Shown: piece by piece, positions 8,625 through 18,139 of the stretch
Numbering within the stretch: position 1 is the stretch's first letter
How the letters are laid out: each line of letters opens with the position of its first letter
Assembly (NCBI GenBank): GCA_001983455.1
Contig: LJDB01000022.1
Coordinates: forward strand, 24,627-59,937
Reading direction: 5' to 3'
Length of the DNA: 35,311 bases
From: Candidatus Epulonipiscium fishelsonii
GTDB taxonomy: Bacteria; Bacillota; Clostridia; Lachnospirales; Cellulosilyticaceae
Translations under genes and position numbers: made by a program
Notes under the pieces: model-generated
The model's input: the letters and a program-made list of their open reading frames with translations, nothing else
The model's database searches: none
What the model was told of the DNA's origin: nothing

Positions 8625-10658
8625 ATGATTACACAAAATATTTCAGAAACATTAGAAACAAATTATATGCCATATGCTATGAGTGTCATAGTATCAAGGG
8701 CATTACCTGAAATTGATGGATTTAAACCAGCTCATAGAAAATTGTTATACACTATGTATAAAATGGGCTTATTAAACTCTGCTAAAACTAAATCTGCAAA
8801 TATAGTTGGCCAAACTATGAAATTAAATCCTCATGGAGATATCACTATATATGAGACTATGGTGAGATTAACTGTAGGATATAACGCTTTAAACACTCCT
8901 TTTGTTGATTCAAAAGGAAACTTTGGTAAAGTATACTCCAGAGATATGGCATACGCAGCTTCAAGATATACGGAAGCTAAGTTAAGTAAAATTTGTCAGG
9001 AACTATTTAGAGATATAGAGGAAAATTGTATAAAATTTGTAGATAATTATGATGGGAAAATGAAGGAGCCTACACTTTTACCAGTGACTTTTCCTTCTAT
9101 TCTAGTTAATTCAACTCAAGGAATTGCTGTTGGTATGGCTTGCAACATTTGCGGATTTAATTTGGAAGAAGTATGTAAGGCTACAATTGCATATTTAGAT
9201 AATCCGAATATTGAAATTAAAGATTATATAACAGCGCCAGATTTTCCAACAGGTGGTATATTATTATATAATGCTGAAGAGCTAAACCAAATTTTAAGTA
9301 CAGGTCGAGGCTCATTTAAACTTAGAGCTTTATATGAAAGAAAGGAAAATTGTATAGAAATAACAGAAATTCCTTATACTACTACAGTAGAAGCGATTAT
9401 AGATAAAATTGAAGATCTTATAAAATCAGGAAAAATTAAAGAAATAAATGACGTTAGAGATGAAACTGATTTAAATGGTTTAAAAATAGCAATTGATATA
9501 AAAAGAGGCATTGACGTTGAACTATTAATGAAAAAGCTCTTTAAAATGACACCGCTACAAGATACGTATACTTGTAATTTCAATATATTAATAAATGGAA
9601 GCCCTGAAGTAGTGGGTGTAAAAAGAATTATTGAAGAATGGTATAACTTTAGAAAAACTTGTATAATAAAAAAATGTAATTTTAATATTGAAAAAATGAA
9701 TGTGAAATATCATTTATTGGAAGGTCTTCAGATGATATTGCTAGACTTAGATAATGCAATTGCTATAATTCGCAATACTAGAGATGATAAAGAAGTAGTG
9801 CCCAATTTAATGGAAACTTTTTCTTTAACCAAGGCACAAGCGGAATATGTCTCAGAAATAAAGTTACGTCATTTAAACAAACAACATATTTTAGATGTAT
9901 TAAAAGATTTACAAAAATTAACCGTGGAAATAAAAAAACTAGAAATCATAATAACCAATGAGAAAAAATTGAAACAGACCATAAAATCCGAACTACAAAA
10001 TATTTGCAAGTTAAATCCTTCAATTCGTAAGACAAAGGTATTAACAATAAATGATGAAGAAAATCATATTATTGAAGACTATAAACTAAAATTTTTTCTT
10101 ACAAATTCAAACTATTTAAAAAAAATTCCATTAAGTTCATTAAGAAATAGTGGAGAACAACGGTTAAAAGAGCAGGATTTTATAATTCAAGAGTTTGAAA
10201 CAACCAATAAATCTGAATTGTTAATTTTTACAAATCAAGCTAAAGTTTATAAAATTAAGACGAATGAAATTGAAGACTGCAAAGTAAGTCAACTAGGAGT
10301 ATATTTACCAGGTCTATTAAATTTAGATAATGGCGAAATGATATTATATATCTGCTCCACTTGTTCTTACACAGAAACAATAGTTGTTGTATTTGAGGAT
10401 GGAAAAATATCTAAAATTCCTTTAAGTTTATATCAAACTAAAACGAATAGAAAGAAGCTCATCAATGCTTACTATTCAAAATCTAAATGTATATATATCA
10501 ATATAGTAAATGAAAATAATACTATAAAACTTATTAAAGCAAATAAAAATATTAAGATTTGTAAGGTAAATCAACTTACAACTAAACTGAAACGAGATGC
10601 AGTTGGAGAGAAAATATTTTCAAACAAAAAACCTGTTTTAAAAGTTGAAATTAATTAA
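8625..10658 (+). CDS. parC: DNA topoisomerase IV subunit A
   Basis: The 677-residue DNA-cleaving subunit starts with YMPYAMSVIVSRALPEIDGFKPAHRK, typical of GyrA/ParC. The catalytic tyrosine is Y115 in AASRYTEAKL. The quinolone-resistance loop reads NPHGDITIYE, so the serine that is a drug contact in ParC/GyrA is Ile (I73, codon ATC at 8841) while the acidic residue four positions on (E77) is kept. The C-terminal beta-pinwheel part is short and the GyrA-box is not obvious, which supports ParC over GyrA. AAGGAG lies before the ATG. Strong coupling to parE indicates a heterotetramer partner. Confidence 0.9.
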   Translation: MITQNISETLETNYMPYAMSVIVSRALPEIDGFKPAHRKLLYTMYKMGLLNSAKTKSANIVGQTMKLNPHGDITIYETMVRLTVGYNALNTPFVDSKGNFGKVYSRDMAYAASRYTEAKLSKICQELFRDIEENCIKFVDNYDGKMKEPTLLPVTFPSILVNSTQGIAVGMACNICGFNLEEVCKATIAYLDNPNIEIKDYITAPDFPTGGILLYNAEELNQILSTGRGSFKLRALYERKENCIEITEIPYTTTVEAIIDKIEDLIKSGKIKEINDVRDETDLNGLKIAIDIKRGIDVELLMKKLFKMTPLQDTYTCNFNILINGSPEVVGVKRIIEEWYNFRKTCIIKKCNFNIEKMNVKYHLLEGLQMILLDLDNAIAIIRNTRDDKEVVPNLMETFSLTKAQAEYVSEIKLRHLNKQHILDVLKDLQKLTVEIKKLEIIITNEKKLKQTIKSELQNICKLNPSIRKTKVLTINDEENHIIEDYKLKFFLTNSNYLKKIPLSSLRNSGEQRLKEQDFIIQEFETTNKSELLIFTNQAKVYKIKTNEIEDCKVSQLGVYLPGLLNLDNGEMILYICSTCSYTETIVVVFEDGKISKIPLSLYQTKTNRKKLINAYYSKSKCIYINIVNENNTIKLIKANKNIKICKVNQLTTKLKRDAVGEKIFSNKKPVLKVEIN

Positions 10659-10680
10659 AAAGTTATGGAGGAGAAAACAT

Positions 10681-10899
10681 ATGGATAAATTTATGGAAGA
10701 TTTGCTTGGAAGAATAAATGAATTAGCAAATAAGAAAAAAACTGAAGGACTTACTCTACAGGAGCAAGAAGAACAAGATAACCTTAGAAAAGAATACCTA
10801 GTAATATTTAGAAACAATTTTAAAAATCAACTAAAAAATACTAAAATTCAAACTCCTGACGGAAAATTACATCCTTTAAAATATTCTGGTGCAAAATGA
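10681..10899 (+). CDS. DUF896 (UPF0291/YnzC family) small protein
   Basis: The 72-residue charged, helical protein has the DUF896 pattern: INELANKKKTEGLTLQEQEE, then LRKEYL and TPDGKLHPLK. Its function is not established; in Bacillus subtilis the relative ynzC lies in the SOS-induced yneA operon. The frame is open 12 codons upstream into parC, but GGAGGAG at about 10666 marks ATG 10681 as the start. Its TGA overlaps the ruvA ATG (ATGA), so the two are translationally coupled, which ties it to DNA repair. Confidence 0.88.
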   Translation: MDKFMEDLLGRINELANKKKTEGLTLQEQEEQDNLRKEYLVIFRNNFKNQLKNTKIQTPDGKLHPLKYSGAK

Positions 10900-11459
10900 T
10901 AGCTTATTTAATTGGTAATGTTAAAGATAAATATGAAGACTTTGTAATATTAGAAGTAAATGGAATAGGGTATGAAATTTTCACACCCTTTCCTGTTAAT
11001 GAAGATTATATTAAACTTTATATTTTTGAACATATAAAAGAAGATAGTCATGATTTATATGGGTTTTTAACGTTTAAAGACAAAGAAATATTTAAAAAGC
11101 TTATTACTGTAAATGGCGTTGGACCTAAACTTGCTTGTCAAATGATTAAAACTTATGGAATTGATGAACTAGTTAATTATATAGTTTTGGAAGACACCAA
11201 GGCATTGGGAAAAATTACTGGTATAGGGCCGAAGACATCTAAACGTATAGTACTAGAATTAAAGGATATATTATTGAAAGATTATTCACCAAATATTACT
11301 TCCTCAACTTATACTGATGATGATGCAGTTTTTGCCTTAATAGCACTAGGATATTCAGAAGTTGATTCCCAAAATGCTGTTAATGCTGTTTTAGCACCAG
11401 ATGACACCACTGAAGATATAATAAAAAAATCATTAAAAATATTATCACAAAAGGTATAA
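10896..11459 (+). CDS. ruvA: Holliday junction branch migration protein RuvA
   Basis: The 187-residue DNA-binding subunit of the RuvAB branch-migration motor has an N-terminal OB-fold (MIAYLIGNVKDK, then DLYGFLTFKDKEIFKKL), two helix-hairpin-helix motifs (VNGVGPKLA and ITGIGPKTSKRI), and a C-terminal UBA-like RuvB-contact domain (DDAVFALIALGYSE). The ATG overlaps the DUF896 stop and the gene ends 3 bases before ruvB. The strict operon order matches the known complex that resolves recombination intermediates. Confidence 0.97.
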   Translation: MIAYLIGNVKDKYEDFVILEVNGIGYEIFTPFPVNEDYIKLYIFEHIKEDSHDLYGFLTFKDKEIFKKLITVNGVGPKLACQMIKTYGIDELVNYIVLEDTKALGKITGIGPKTSKRIVLELKDILLKDYSPNITSSTYTDDDAVFALIALGYSEVDSQNAVNAVLAPDDTTEDIIKKSLKILSQKV

Positions 11460-11462
11460 ATC

Positions 11463-12467
11463 ATGAAAAAAAGAATTGTATCAACTGATATTCAAACTGA
11501 AGATAATGAAATTGACTCTACAATAAGACCTATAAATTTAGCAGACTACATAGGGCAGACAGAAGCAAAAGAAACTTTAAAAATTTTTATTGAAGCAGCA
11601 ATCAAAAGACAAGAAGCTCTTGACCATGTGCTTTTATATGGTCCTCCTGGATTGGGTAAAACAACTTTAGCCGGAGTTATTGCTTATGAGATGAAAGTAA
11701 ATTTTAAAGTAACATCAGGGCCTGCTATTGAAAAACCAGGTGATATTGTAGCAATCTTAAACACTTTGCAAAATGGTGATATATTGTTTATAGACGAAAT
11801 TCACCGTATACCAAGATATATAGAGGAAATGTTATATACTGCGATGGAAGACTATGCCATAGATATAATGGTGGGCAAAGGTCCTTCTGCAAAACCTATA
11901 CGAATTAACTTGCCAAAATTTACACTAATTGGAGCAACAACACGTGCAGGATTGCTGAGTGCACCTTTAAGAGACAGATTTGGAATCATTCAGAGATTGG
12001 AATTTTATTCTCTGGAAGAATTAGCCCAAATTTTGATAAGAACAGGAAACATTTTAAATACGGAAGTTGAATTAAAAGCTGGTCTAGCAATTGCGAAATG
12101 TTCCCGAGGAACTCCCAGATTAGCAAATAGATTTTTAAAAAGAGTTCGTGATATAATTTATATAAAATATAATACAAATATAATTAGTTTGGATAATGCA
12201 ATCTTGTCACTAGAATTGTTAAATTTAGATCAGAATGGACTGGATACTTTAGATAGACGAATATTAAATACTATTGCAAACTTTTTTGGTGGCGGCCCTG
12301 TGGGGTTGGATACTTTAGCAGCTACTTTATCTGAAGAACGGGAAACACTGGAAGATGTATATGAACCCTATCTATTGCAAAAAGGATTAATAATGAGAAC
12401 TGCAAGAGGTAGAGTTTTAACTCAAGAAGCATATTATATTTTGGGAATTGACAAAAAAATTAGCTAA
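11463..12467 (+). CDS. ruvB: Holliday junction helicase RuvB
   Basis: The 334-residue AAA+ motor drives branch migration with RuvA. Walker A is GPPGLGKT (residues 60-67), Walker B is LFIDEIHR (DEIH at 111-114), sensor 1 is in IGATTRAG and the arginine finger lies in APLRDRFG (about 167-174). The winged-helix C-terminus has [20 protein letters not shown] and ends with RGRVLT. The length is normal for the family. It starts 3 bases after ruvA with no separate promoter visible. Confidence 0.98.
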   Translation: MKKRIVSTDIQTEDNEIDSTIRPINLADYIGQTEAKETLKIFIEAAIKRQEALDHVLLYGPPGLGKTTLAGVIAYEMKVNFKVTSGPAIEKPGDIVAILNTLQNGDILFIDEIHRIPRYIEEMLYTAMEDYAIDIMVGKGPSAKPIRINLPKFTLIGATTRAGLLSAPLRDRFGIIQRLEFYSLEELAQILIRTGNILNTEVELKAGLAIAKCSRGTPRLANRFLKRVRDIIYIKYNTNIISLDNAILSLELLNLDQNGLDTLDRRILNTIANFFGGGPVGLDTLAATLSEERETLEDVYEPYLLQKGLIMRTARGRVLTQEAYYILGIDKKIS

Positions 12468-12484
12468 TAATAAGGTGATAATCA

Positions 12485-12778
12485 ATGGATAAAAATAAAG
12501 TTAATGTAGTTATTGGAGATCAAGTCTATACTATACAAGGCGATGAATCTAGCGAACATATTGAAAGAGCAGCTTTTATTGTAAATAATAAAATAAAGGA
12601 AATTGAGCAAAGTTTAAAGGGCAAATTCATGGATTCTTCTAAGTCTGCTATACTTGTAGCTATGAATATTGCTAATGATTATTTAAAAACTCAAATGGCA
12701 CTTGAAAAGTGCACTAACGAAAATAAAATTTTATTACAACAAATAGAAAAGTTAGAAAAGATAAAAGTAACTCCTTAA
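12485..12778 (+). CDS. zapA: ZapA-like cell division protein
   Basis: The 97-residue protein begins with the ZapA beta-strand head (NKVNVVIGDQVYTIQGDES), followed by long helices (HIERAAFIVNNKI, AILVAMNIANDYL) and a C-terminal coiled coil. ZapA binds and bundles FtsZ at the division ring. AAGGTGAT lies before the ATG and the gene follows ruvB by 17 bases. A hairpin terminator overlaps its stop codon, closing the ruv operon. Confidence 0.88.
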   Translation: MDKNKVNVVIGDQVYTIQGDESSEHIERAAFIVNNKIKEIEQSLKGKFMDSSKSAILVAMNIANDYLKTQMALEKCTNENKILLQQIEKLEKIKVTP

Positions 12779-12800
12779 TATTTTGAGGAGTTACTTTTAT
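12763..12800 (+). terminator. Intrinsic terminator of the ruv-zapA operon
   Basis: AAAAGTAACTCCT (12763-12775) and AGGAGTTACTTTT (12786-12798) form a 13-bp perfect stem with a 10-base loop that includes the zapA stop codon. The 3' arm ends in TTTTAT. The stem would also work on the other strand. Confidence 0.75.
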
Positions 12801-12853
12801 TCATGATAATGAAAAAATTCTAAATTTATAAAATATAGAAAGTAGGAAATATT

Positions 12854-15130
12854 TTGAAAAAGCCGGAATTACTTGCTCCAGTTGGAAAAATGGAAAATGC
12901 ATATGCAGCTGTAGAAAATGGAGCAGATGCAATATATCTAGGAGGAAAATTATTTAATGCACGACAATCAGCTGATAATTTCTTTGAAGATGAAATAGTA
13001 GAAATTATAAACTATTGTAAATTGCGTGGAATAAAAGTATATATAACAGTCAATACTTTAGTAAAAGATAGTGAAATGAATGAACTTTTTGAATACTTAA
13101 AATTTCTTGAGCATTTAAGAGTAAGTGCTATAATTATTCAAGACTTAGCTATTGTTTCACTTATAAAAAAATATAATTTAAATCTGGAATATCATGCTAG
13201 TACACAAATGAGTACGCACAGTGTACTAGACGCAGAATTTTTGAGTTCTATAGGAGTTAGCAGAGCAGTTTTAGCAAGAGAACTTTGTATTGAAGAGATA
13301 AACAAAATAAGAAATACTGTGAATATAGAAATAGAGACTTTTATTCATGGAGCTTTGTGTTATTCATATTCAGGCCAATGCTTGATGAGTGGTTTTATTG
13401 GAGGGCGTAGTGGCAACAGAGGAAAATGTGCTCAACCATGTAGAATGAAATATGATTTATATCGAAATGATGCTAAAGTTGTAAATAATCTTCATATTTT
13501 AAGCATGAAAGACATTTGCACCTTGGAGATTTTGCCACAGCTTAAGGATATAGATTGTTTTAAAATTGAAGGACGCATGAAATCACCAGAATATGTGGCT
13601 TCTGTTGTAAAAACCTATAGAGAATATATTGATAAAATTTATAGTGAAGATTACATGGTTCAAAAAGAAGATGTTGAAAATTTGCAAAGCATTTTTAATA
13701 GAGGCGGTTTTTGCGAAAAATATTCTAAATCATTTTTTATGATGACTCCAAAAATCCCAAAGAATATAGGATTAAAAGTTGGTAAAGTTGTAAATTACAA
13801 TTTTAAAACTAAACAAGCTACTATATTTTTATCAAAAGACTTAAATCCTGGAGATGGAATTGAAATTTTAGGAAATAAAAATCAACTAGGCACAGGAATT
13901 TCCAAACATTTTCCTGCTAATTCAAATGCTACAATATATTTGAGTGAGCCAACAAACGTTGGCAATGAAGTATATTTATCCAAAAATCATACCTTGTTAA
14001 AGGAATTGAAAAAAAGTTATCAGAAGCCAACCAGAAAACTGGATATCAATGCTACAATAGAAGGAAAAATAGGCTTACCAATAGAATATACCTTGAAATA
14101 CAAAAACATTCAAGTTATAACAAAAGGAGAAATTTTGCAACCCGCTTTAAATCAACCTATTTCACCACAAAAGGTTTCTGCTCAAGTACAAAAAATGGGA
14201 GCTACTCCTTTTAATGTTGCTGAGTTTACGATGAATTGGGATGAAAATAGTTATGTTGATATAAGTAGTTTAAATCAGCTACGACGCTCTGCCTGTTCAG
14301 AACTAGAGAATAAAATTCTAGAGTTAAACGAAATAAGTCAGCAGCAATATAGTCCAATAAAAAAATCAAATTCTAATGTAGAACCAACTTTTTCTGCAAT
14401 GTTTCAAACCCTAGAGCAGTTGGAAGTAATATTAGAATATAAGCAAATAAAGAAATTATATTTTGAATTGAATTTTAACTTTGATTTGTTATCTGAGTTG
14501 TCTAGTTTATGTGCAGGCAGAGAAATATATATTGTGTTGCCGTACATTACTCGAAGCAAAATTTGGAAACTACTTCAAGATAAGTTATTGCAATATCCCA
14601 GTTTCGGACTGTTGTGCAGAAATATGGGGCAAGTTCTATGGGGCATAAGAAATAATTTTACCTGTGATTTAGATTATAATTTAAATGTTATGAATTCAGA
14701 AAACTTAAATTTTTGGTATGATTTAGGCATAAACGAAATCACTATTTCACAAGAGTTAAGTTGTAAAGAATGTAACGAACTTAAATTGCCTTATCAAAAA
14801 ATTATTTACGGGTATTTACCACTTATGACTACAGAACAATGTTTATTGAAGCATTATGATTTATGTAAAAACACTAACCAAAAAGATATATATTTTATTA
14901 GAGACAGAAAAGATACAGATTGGCATATAAAAACAGATTGTGTTTCATGTAATATGCAAATTTTATCCTCATTTCCTCTTTATATAGACTATAAGTTGTG
15001 TAAAAATTCCGCTTCCTTTAGAATGAATTTCACGTCAGAAACTTCTAGAGAAATTCAAAATATATTAGATAGAATATTTTACAAAAATAATATAGAAACA
15101 TCCAAAGAGTTTTTTAAATTAATAGAGTAA
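12854..15130 (+). CDS. U32 peptidase family protein, RlhA-like with C-terminal extension
   Basis: The 758-residue protein starts at TTG, with GTAGGA six bases upstream. The U32 core is clear: ELLAPVGKMENAYAAVENGADAIYLGG, then ETFIHGALCYSYSGQCLMSG and GNRGKCAQPCRMKYDL with the conserved cysteines, and DCFKIEGRMKSPEYVA. The middle part fits the DUF3656-type domain and the C-terminal third repeats a U32-like pattern with a Cys cluster (KTDCVSCNMQ). In Escherichia coli the long U32 member RlhA hydroxylates C2501 of 23S rRNA, and other members modify tRNA, so a nucleic-acid hydroxylase is more likely than a protease. It lies upstream of the rodA/pbp pair, an order I associate with Lachnospirales. 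Confidence 0.9.
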   Translation: MKKPELLAPVGKMENAYAAVENGADAIYLGGKLFNARQSADNFFEDEIVEIINYCKLRGIKVYITVNTLVKDSEMNELFEYLKFLEHLRVSAIIIQDLAIVSLIKKYNLNLEYHASTQMSTHSVLDAEFLSSIGVSRAVLARELCIEEINKIRNTVNIEIETFIHGALCYSYSGQCLMSGFIGGRSGNRGKCAQPCRMKYDLYRNDAKVVNNLHILSMKDICTLEILPQLKDIDCFKIEGRMKSPEYVASVVKTYREYIDKIYSEDYMVQKEDVENLQSIFNRGGFCEKYSKSFFMMTPKIPKNIGLKVGKVVNYNFKTKQATIFLSKDLNPGDGIEILGNKNQLGTGISKHFPANSNATIYLSEPTNVGNEVYLSKNHTLLKELKKSYQKPTRKLDINATIEGKIGLPIEYTLKYKNIQVITKGEILQPALNQPISPQKVSAQVQKMGATPFNVAEFTMNWDENSYVDISSLNQLRRSACSELENKILELNEISQQQYSPIKKSNSNVEPTFSAMFQTLEQLEVILEYKQIKKLYFELNFNFDLLSELSSLCAGREIYIVLPYITRSKIWKLLQDKLLQYPSFGLLCRNMGQVLWGIRNNFTCDLDYNLNVMNSENLNFWYDLGINEITISQELSCKECNELKLPYQKIIYGYLPLMTTEQCLLKHYDLCKNTNQKDIYFIRDRKDTDWHIKTDCVSCNMQILSSFPLYIDYKLCKNSASFRMNFTSETSREIQNILDRIFYKNNIETSKEFFKLIE

Positions 15131-15142
15131 AAAAGGAGTCTT

Positions 15143-16459
15143 ATGTTAGTCAGATATTTTATAACAATGTTCGTTATGATTGTTATGTGTATAATTGCAA
15201 GTTTTATGTTTAATGTGAAACTACCTAGTGTAAAATTTAGAATAAAATGTTTAAATGTTTTTATGATACTTATTTATGCAGTAAACATGATGACGTTGGT
15301 TTTGGATAAACAATACTTTCTAATTTTTCCATTAATTATAGGAGTAGTACTTATTAATTTTTCAATAAAACACCTGTCACAAACGCAAAATTATGTTTTG
15401 TGGTATACAATAATGTTTTTGTTATTAATAAGTCAAATTATTTTAATGCGACTAGACTTTTATTTAGCCTTTAAACAACTACTTTTTATAGTTCTAGGTA
15501 TTTTTTTAAGATTTATTTTACTCTATACAAAGTGTATATGGTTAAATTCAAAAAATGAAATTTTATTTATTGGAATATTATTAACTTTAATTTGTTTACC
15601 ATTTGTATTCGGAGTAACTAAAAATGGTGCTACTAATTGGGCTGGTATAAATAACATAAGTTTTCAGCCTTCAGAATTTGTAAAAATTCTTTACATTTAT
15701 TTAATTGGATTATATTTTACACAATGTAATTTAATTAAGCCTTTTCTCTTAACAGCTTTTGTTATAGGAGTATTATTTATTCAACGTGATTTGGGCAGTG
15801 CATTTTTATATATAGGAGTTTTTTTAATAATGACATATGCTTTAACACAAAGCTTACAGTTTGTATTAATTGGCGTTGGATTTGGTAGTATTCTTGCAAT
15901 TATCTCAACTTTTTTATTCACTCATGTTCAAACAAGAATTACAGCTTGGCTCAATCCATGGAGTGATGTAGACGGAAAAGGATATCAATTGACACAAGGA
16001 ATGTTTGCTATGGGGACTTGGGGCATATTTGGTAGTGGTTTAAATAAAGGCCTTCCAACAAAAGTTCCATATGTGACTACAGATTATATCTTTGTAGCAA
16101 TCGTAGAAGAACTAGGATTAATTATAGCTATTGCCGTAATTCTATGTTATTTAATAATCGGTGTAGTCGGTTTAAATATATCAGCAAATCAACAAAATTA
16201 TTTGGCTAAATATTTGACTCTTGGTTGCACTAGTGTTATTGTAATTCAGAGTTTTATTATTTTAGCAGGAATTTTACAAGTCATACCACTAACAGGAATA
16301 ACCTTGCCATTTGTTAGTTATGGAGGCTCCTCTCTTACTAGTATGTTTATTACAGTTAGTATTTTAGAAACAATTGATAATAATATTAATTACACAAATC
16401 CAATAGAAAAGTTTAAGGAAATGCTATGGAAAATAAATTTTTTAAAAAAATCGGAATAG
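15143..16459 (+). CDS. FtsW/RodA/SpoVE family peptidoglycan glycosyltransferase
   Basis: The 438-residue polytopic membrane protein of the SEDS family polymerises lipid II into glycan strands. It has about ten hydrophobic segments. Conserved family blocks are FQPSEFVKI, QRDLGSAFLY (catalytic Asp region), GKGYQLTQGMFAMGTWGIFGSG, VPYVTTDYIFVAIVEELG and GITLPFVSYGGSSL. AAAGGAG lies before the ATG. The last 34 bases overlap the penicillin-binding protein gene, the classic glycosyltransferase-transpeptidase pairing. The lack of a ftsZ or mreB context leaves open whether it serves elongation, division or sporulation. Confidence 0.93.
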   Translation: MLVRYFITMFVMIVMCIIASFMFNVKLPSVKFRIKCLNVFMILIYAVNMMTLVLDKQYFLIFPLIIGVVLINFSIKHLSQTQNYVLWYTIMFLLLISQIILMRLDFYLAFKQLLFIVLGIFLRFILLYTKCIWLNSKNEILFIGILLTLICLPFVFGVTKNGATNWAGINNISFQPSEFVKILYIYLIGLYFTQCNLIKPFLLTAFVIGVLFIQRDLGSAFLYIGVFLIMTYALTQSLQFVLIGVGFGSILAIISTFLFTHVQTRITAWLNPWSDVDGKGYQLTQGMFAMGTWGIFGSGLNKGLPTKVPYVTTDYIFVAIVEELGLIIAIAVILCYLIIGVVGLNISANQQNYLAKYLTLGCTSVIVIQSFIILAGILQVIPLTGITLPFVSYGGSSLTSMFITVSILETIDNNINYTNPIEKFKEMLWKINFLKKSE

Positions 16460-17799
16460 GGTTTTCAGTTTTAATACTGATTTTAATATTAAAATTAACA
16501 TATATAAATGTTAAGCAAGAAGAACGATTAAGTTCCCATAAAAATAACCCTAGGTTAGGATTACTTGAAGAACAAATTTTACGGGGAACATTTTATGATA
16601 GTAACGGGATAGTGTTAACAACTGGAGATACAGATAAGAGATATATTTATGATGATCGTTATACTCACTCAATTGGGTATAATGTTCAAGGAAAATCCAA
16701 TTTAGAAAAATCATTAAATTATCACCTTATCAAACCCACAATTACTTTTGAACAAGTTATGGCTAATTTTTTTAAAGATGATCAATTTCAAGGTAGAGAT
16801 ATTCATATTACTTTAGATAATAGACTACAAAAAGTGAGCCAACAAGCTCTAAAAAATTACACTGGAGCTGTAGTAGGAATTGAGCCATCCACTGGTCAAA
16901 TAAAATTTATGTATTCATCTCCTAGTTTTGATTCAAACACTGTCAAACAAAATTGGTCAAGTTTAATTAATGATACCAAAAATAGTCCATTGATCAATAG
17001 AGCAACACAAGGCTTATATCCCCCTGGCTCCATATTTAAAATAATTCCAACCATCGCTATGCTTAAATATTATAATAATAGCTGGGAAGATATTACGTTT
17101 GATTGTAAAGGATATATAGAAATAGACGGCAATAAAGTCCATTGTTATAACAAGACAGCACATGGTAAAATTGATCTAAAGCAGGCTTTTACTTTATCAT
17201 GTAACACATATTTCTTAAATTTAATAAATTATGTTTCGCCAAAACGACTTGAACGAGTTGCGGACAATTTACTTTTTAATGAAAAATTTGATACTGATAT
17301 TGAAATTTCACCAAGTAGGCTTGAAATAACAGAAGAAAATAATTTTAGCCAAACATTAAGTTATATGGGTCAAGGAAAAACGTTGGTTACTCCTATACAT
17401 ATGGCTACCTTAGCTGGAATTATAGCAAACGATGGAATATATATGCAACCATATTTAATTGATGCAATATATGATCGAAATGGGTTGCAAATCCAAAAAG
17501 CCCTACCAAAAAATAAGGGAGTTTTAATCCCTACAAAATATATTGAGGAAATAGCACCCATGATGGAAAATGTGGTTAAAAACGGGACAGCAAGACAACT
17601 AGCAAAAATTCCAATGCTAGTTGCCGGAAAAACTGGAACAGCGGAAAATGAAACAGCAAATGCACATTCTTGGTTTATAGGTTATGCCGAAAATAATGGA
17701 GAAAAAATAGCTTTTGCAGTTATAATAGAAAGTCATGAAAAAGTTGCATTGAATGTAGCAGAATTAATTTTGAATGAATTTTTAGAAATAACCACTTAA
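16426..17799 (+). CDS. Class B penicillin-binding protein (transpeptidase)
   Basis: The 457-residue protein has one N-terminal membrane anchor (about residues 8-26), a short dimerisation-type domain, then a transpeptidase domain. Active-site motifs are SIFK (nucleophile S202, K205), SCN (S258, N260) and KTG (402-404, in AGKTGTAEN). It cross-links peptidoglycan outside the membrane together with its overlapping SEDS partner. The size is that of the compact PbpA type found with RodA in Clostridia and Actinobacteria, lacking PASTA domains. The ATG lies within the partner gene, so translation is probably coupled. Confidence 0.93.
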   Translation: MENKFFKKIGIGFSVLILILILKLTYINVKQEERLSSHKNNPRLGLLEEQILRGTFYDSNGIVLTTGDTDKRYIYDDRYTHSIGYNVQGKSNLEKSLNYHLIKPTITFEQVMANFFKDDQFQGRDIHITLDNRLQKVSQQALKNYTGAVVGIEPSTGQIKFMYSSPSFDSNTVKQNWSSLINDTKNSPLINRATQGLYPPGSIFKIIPTIAMLKYYNNSWEDITFDCKGYIEIDGNKVHCYNKTAHGKIDLKQAFTLSCNTYFLNLINYVSPKRLERVADNLLFNEKFDTDIEISPSRLEITEENNFSQTLSYMGQGKTLVTPIHMATLAGIIANDGIYMQPYLIDAIYDRNGLQIQKALPKNKGVLIPTKYIEEIAPMMENVVKNGTARQLAKIPMLVAGKTGTAENETANAHSWFIGYAENNGEKIAFAVIIESHEKVALNVAELILNEFLEITT

Positions 17800-17808
17800 A
17801 GAAAAAAG

Positions 17809-17841
17809 TTCCACCACATCTATATACTAGAAATGGTGGAA
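17809..17841. terminator. Hairpin between convergent units
   Basis: TTCCACCA (17809-17816) pairs with TGGTGGAA (17834-17841), with an inner TCTA/TAGA pairing. It sits just after the penicillin-binding protein gene and before the leftward small gene ends, where a shared terminator is expected. There is no good T-run on the plus side. Confidence 0.45.
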
Positions 17842-17870
17842 TGTTACCTAAGAAACCACTTATGGAGATA

Positions 17871-18047
17871 CTATTTAGAGGAAAGATTTTCTGAGTTAAT
17901 TGGACTAGTTAATTGTTTAGTTTGTTCCTTTTCAAATATTACATTATTTCTTTGCGTCTTTAATGAACTTATAAATCCAGATCTTTGTTCAAATTTCAAT
18001 AATGTAGAAATCAATAATATAGAAAATACCAAAAATATGACCCGCAT
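17871..18047 (-). CDS. Small membrane-type protein, 58 residues, unknown
   Basis: A short leftward gene opens with ATG at 18047, seven bases after a perfect AAGGAG (18055-18060), and ends at TAG 17871. It encodes a hydrophobic N-terminus (RVIFLVFSILLISTLL, residues 2-17) followed by a polar tail rich in Lys, Gln, Asn and Ser. It could be a single-pass membrane protein or a small secreted one. It lies 92 bases downstream of the last subtilase gene on the same strand with no clear terminator between, so it may be the fifth gene of that unit. I do not recognise a family. An opposite-strand frame across this interval has no ribosome site. Confidence 0.6.
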   Translation of the reverse strand: MRVIFLVFSILLISTLLKFEQRSGFISSLKTQRNNVIFEKEQTKQLTSPINSENLSSK

Positions 18048-18089
18048 AAATACTCTCCTTCTTTAGTGGACCCGAACAGCTCAAATGTT

Positions 18090-18117
18090 ATTTTAGTTAT
18101 ATAGCTATTTTGTGCAA
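18090..18117 (-). promoter_or_regulatory. Candidate promoter for the 58-residue gene
   Basis: Reading leftward, TTGCAC (18117-18112) and TAAAAT (18095-18090) are 16 bases apart and about 43 bases upstream of the ATG. The match is modest in AT-rich DNA; read-through from the subtilase genes is the alternative. Confidence 0.3.
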
Positions 18118-18139
18118 ATATCATTAATCTTAACCTTAA

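Noticed and set aside
10645-10680. Upstream extension of the DUF896 gene
   Set aside because: It overlaps parC and lacks a ribosome site; GGAGGAG points to 10681.
17833-18066. 77-codon rightward frame
   Set aside because: Its ATG lies in a hairpin arm, it has no ribosome site, and the opposite strand holds a better small gene with AAGGAG.
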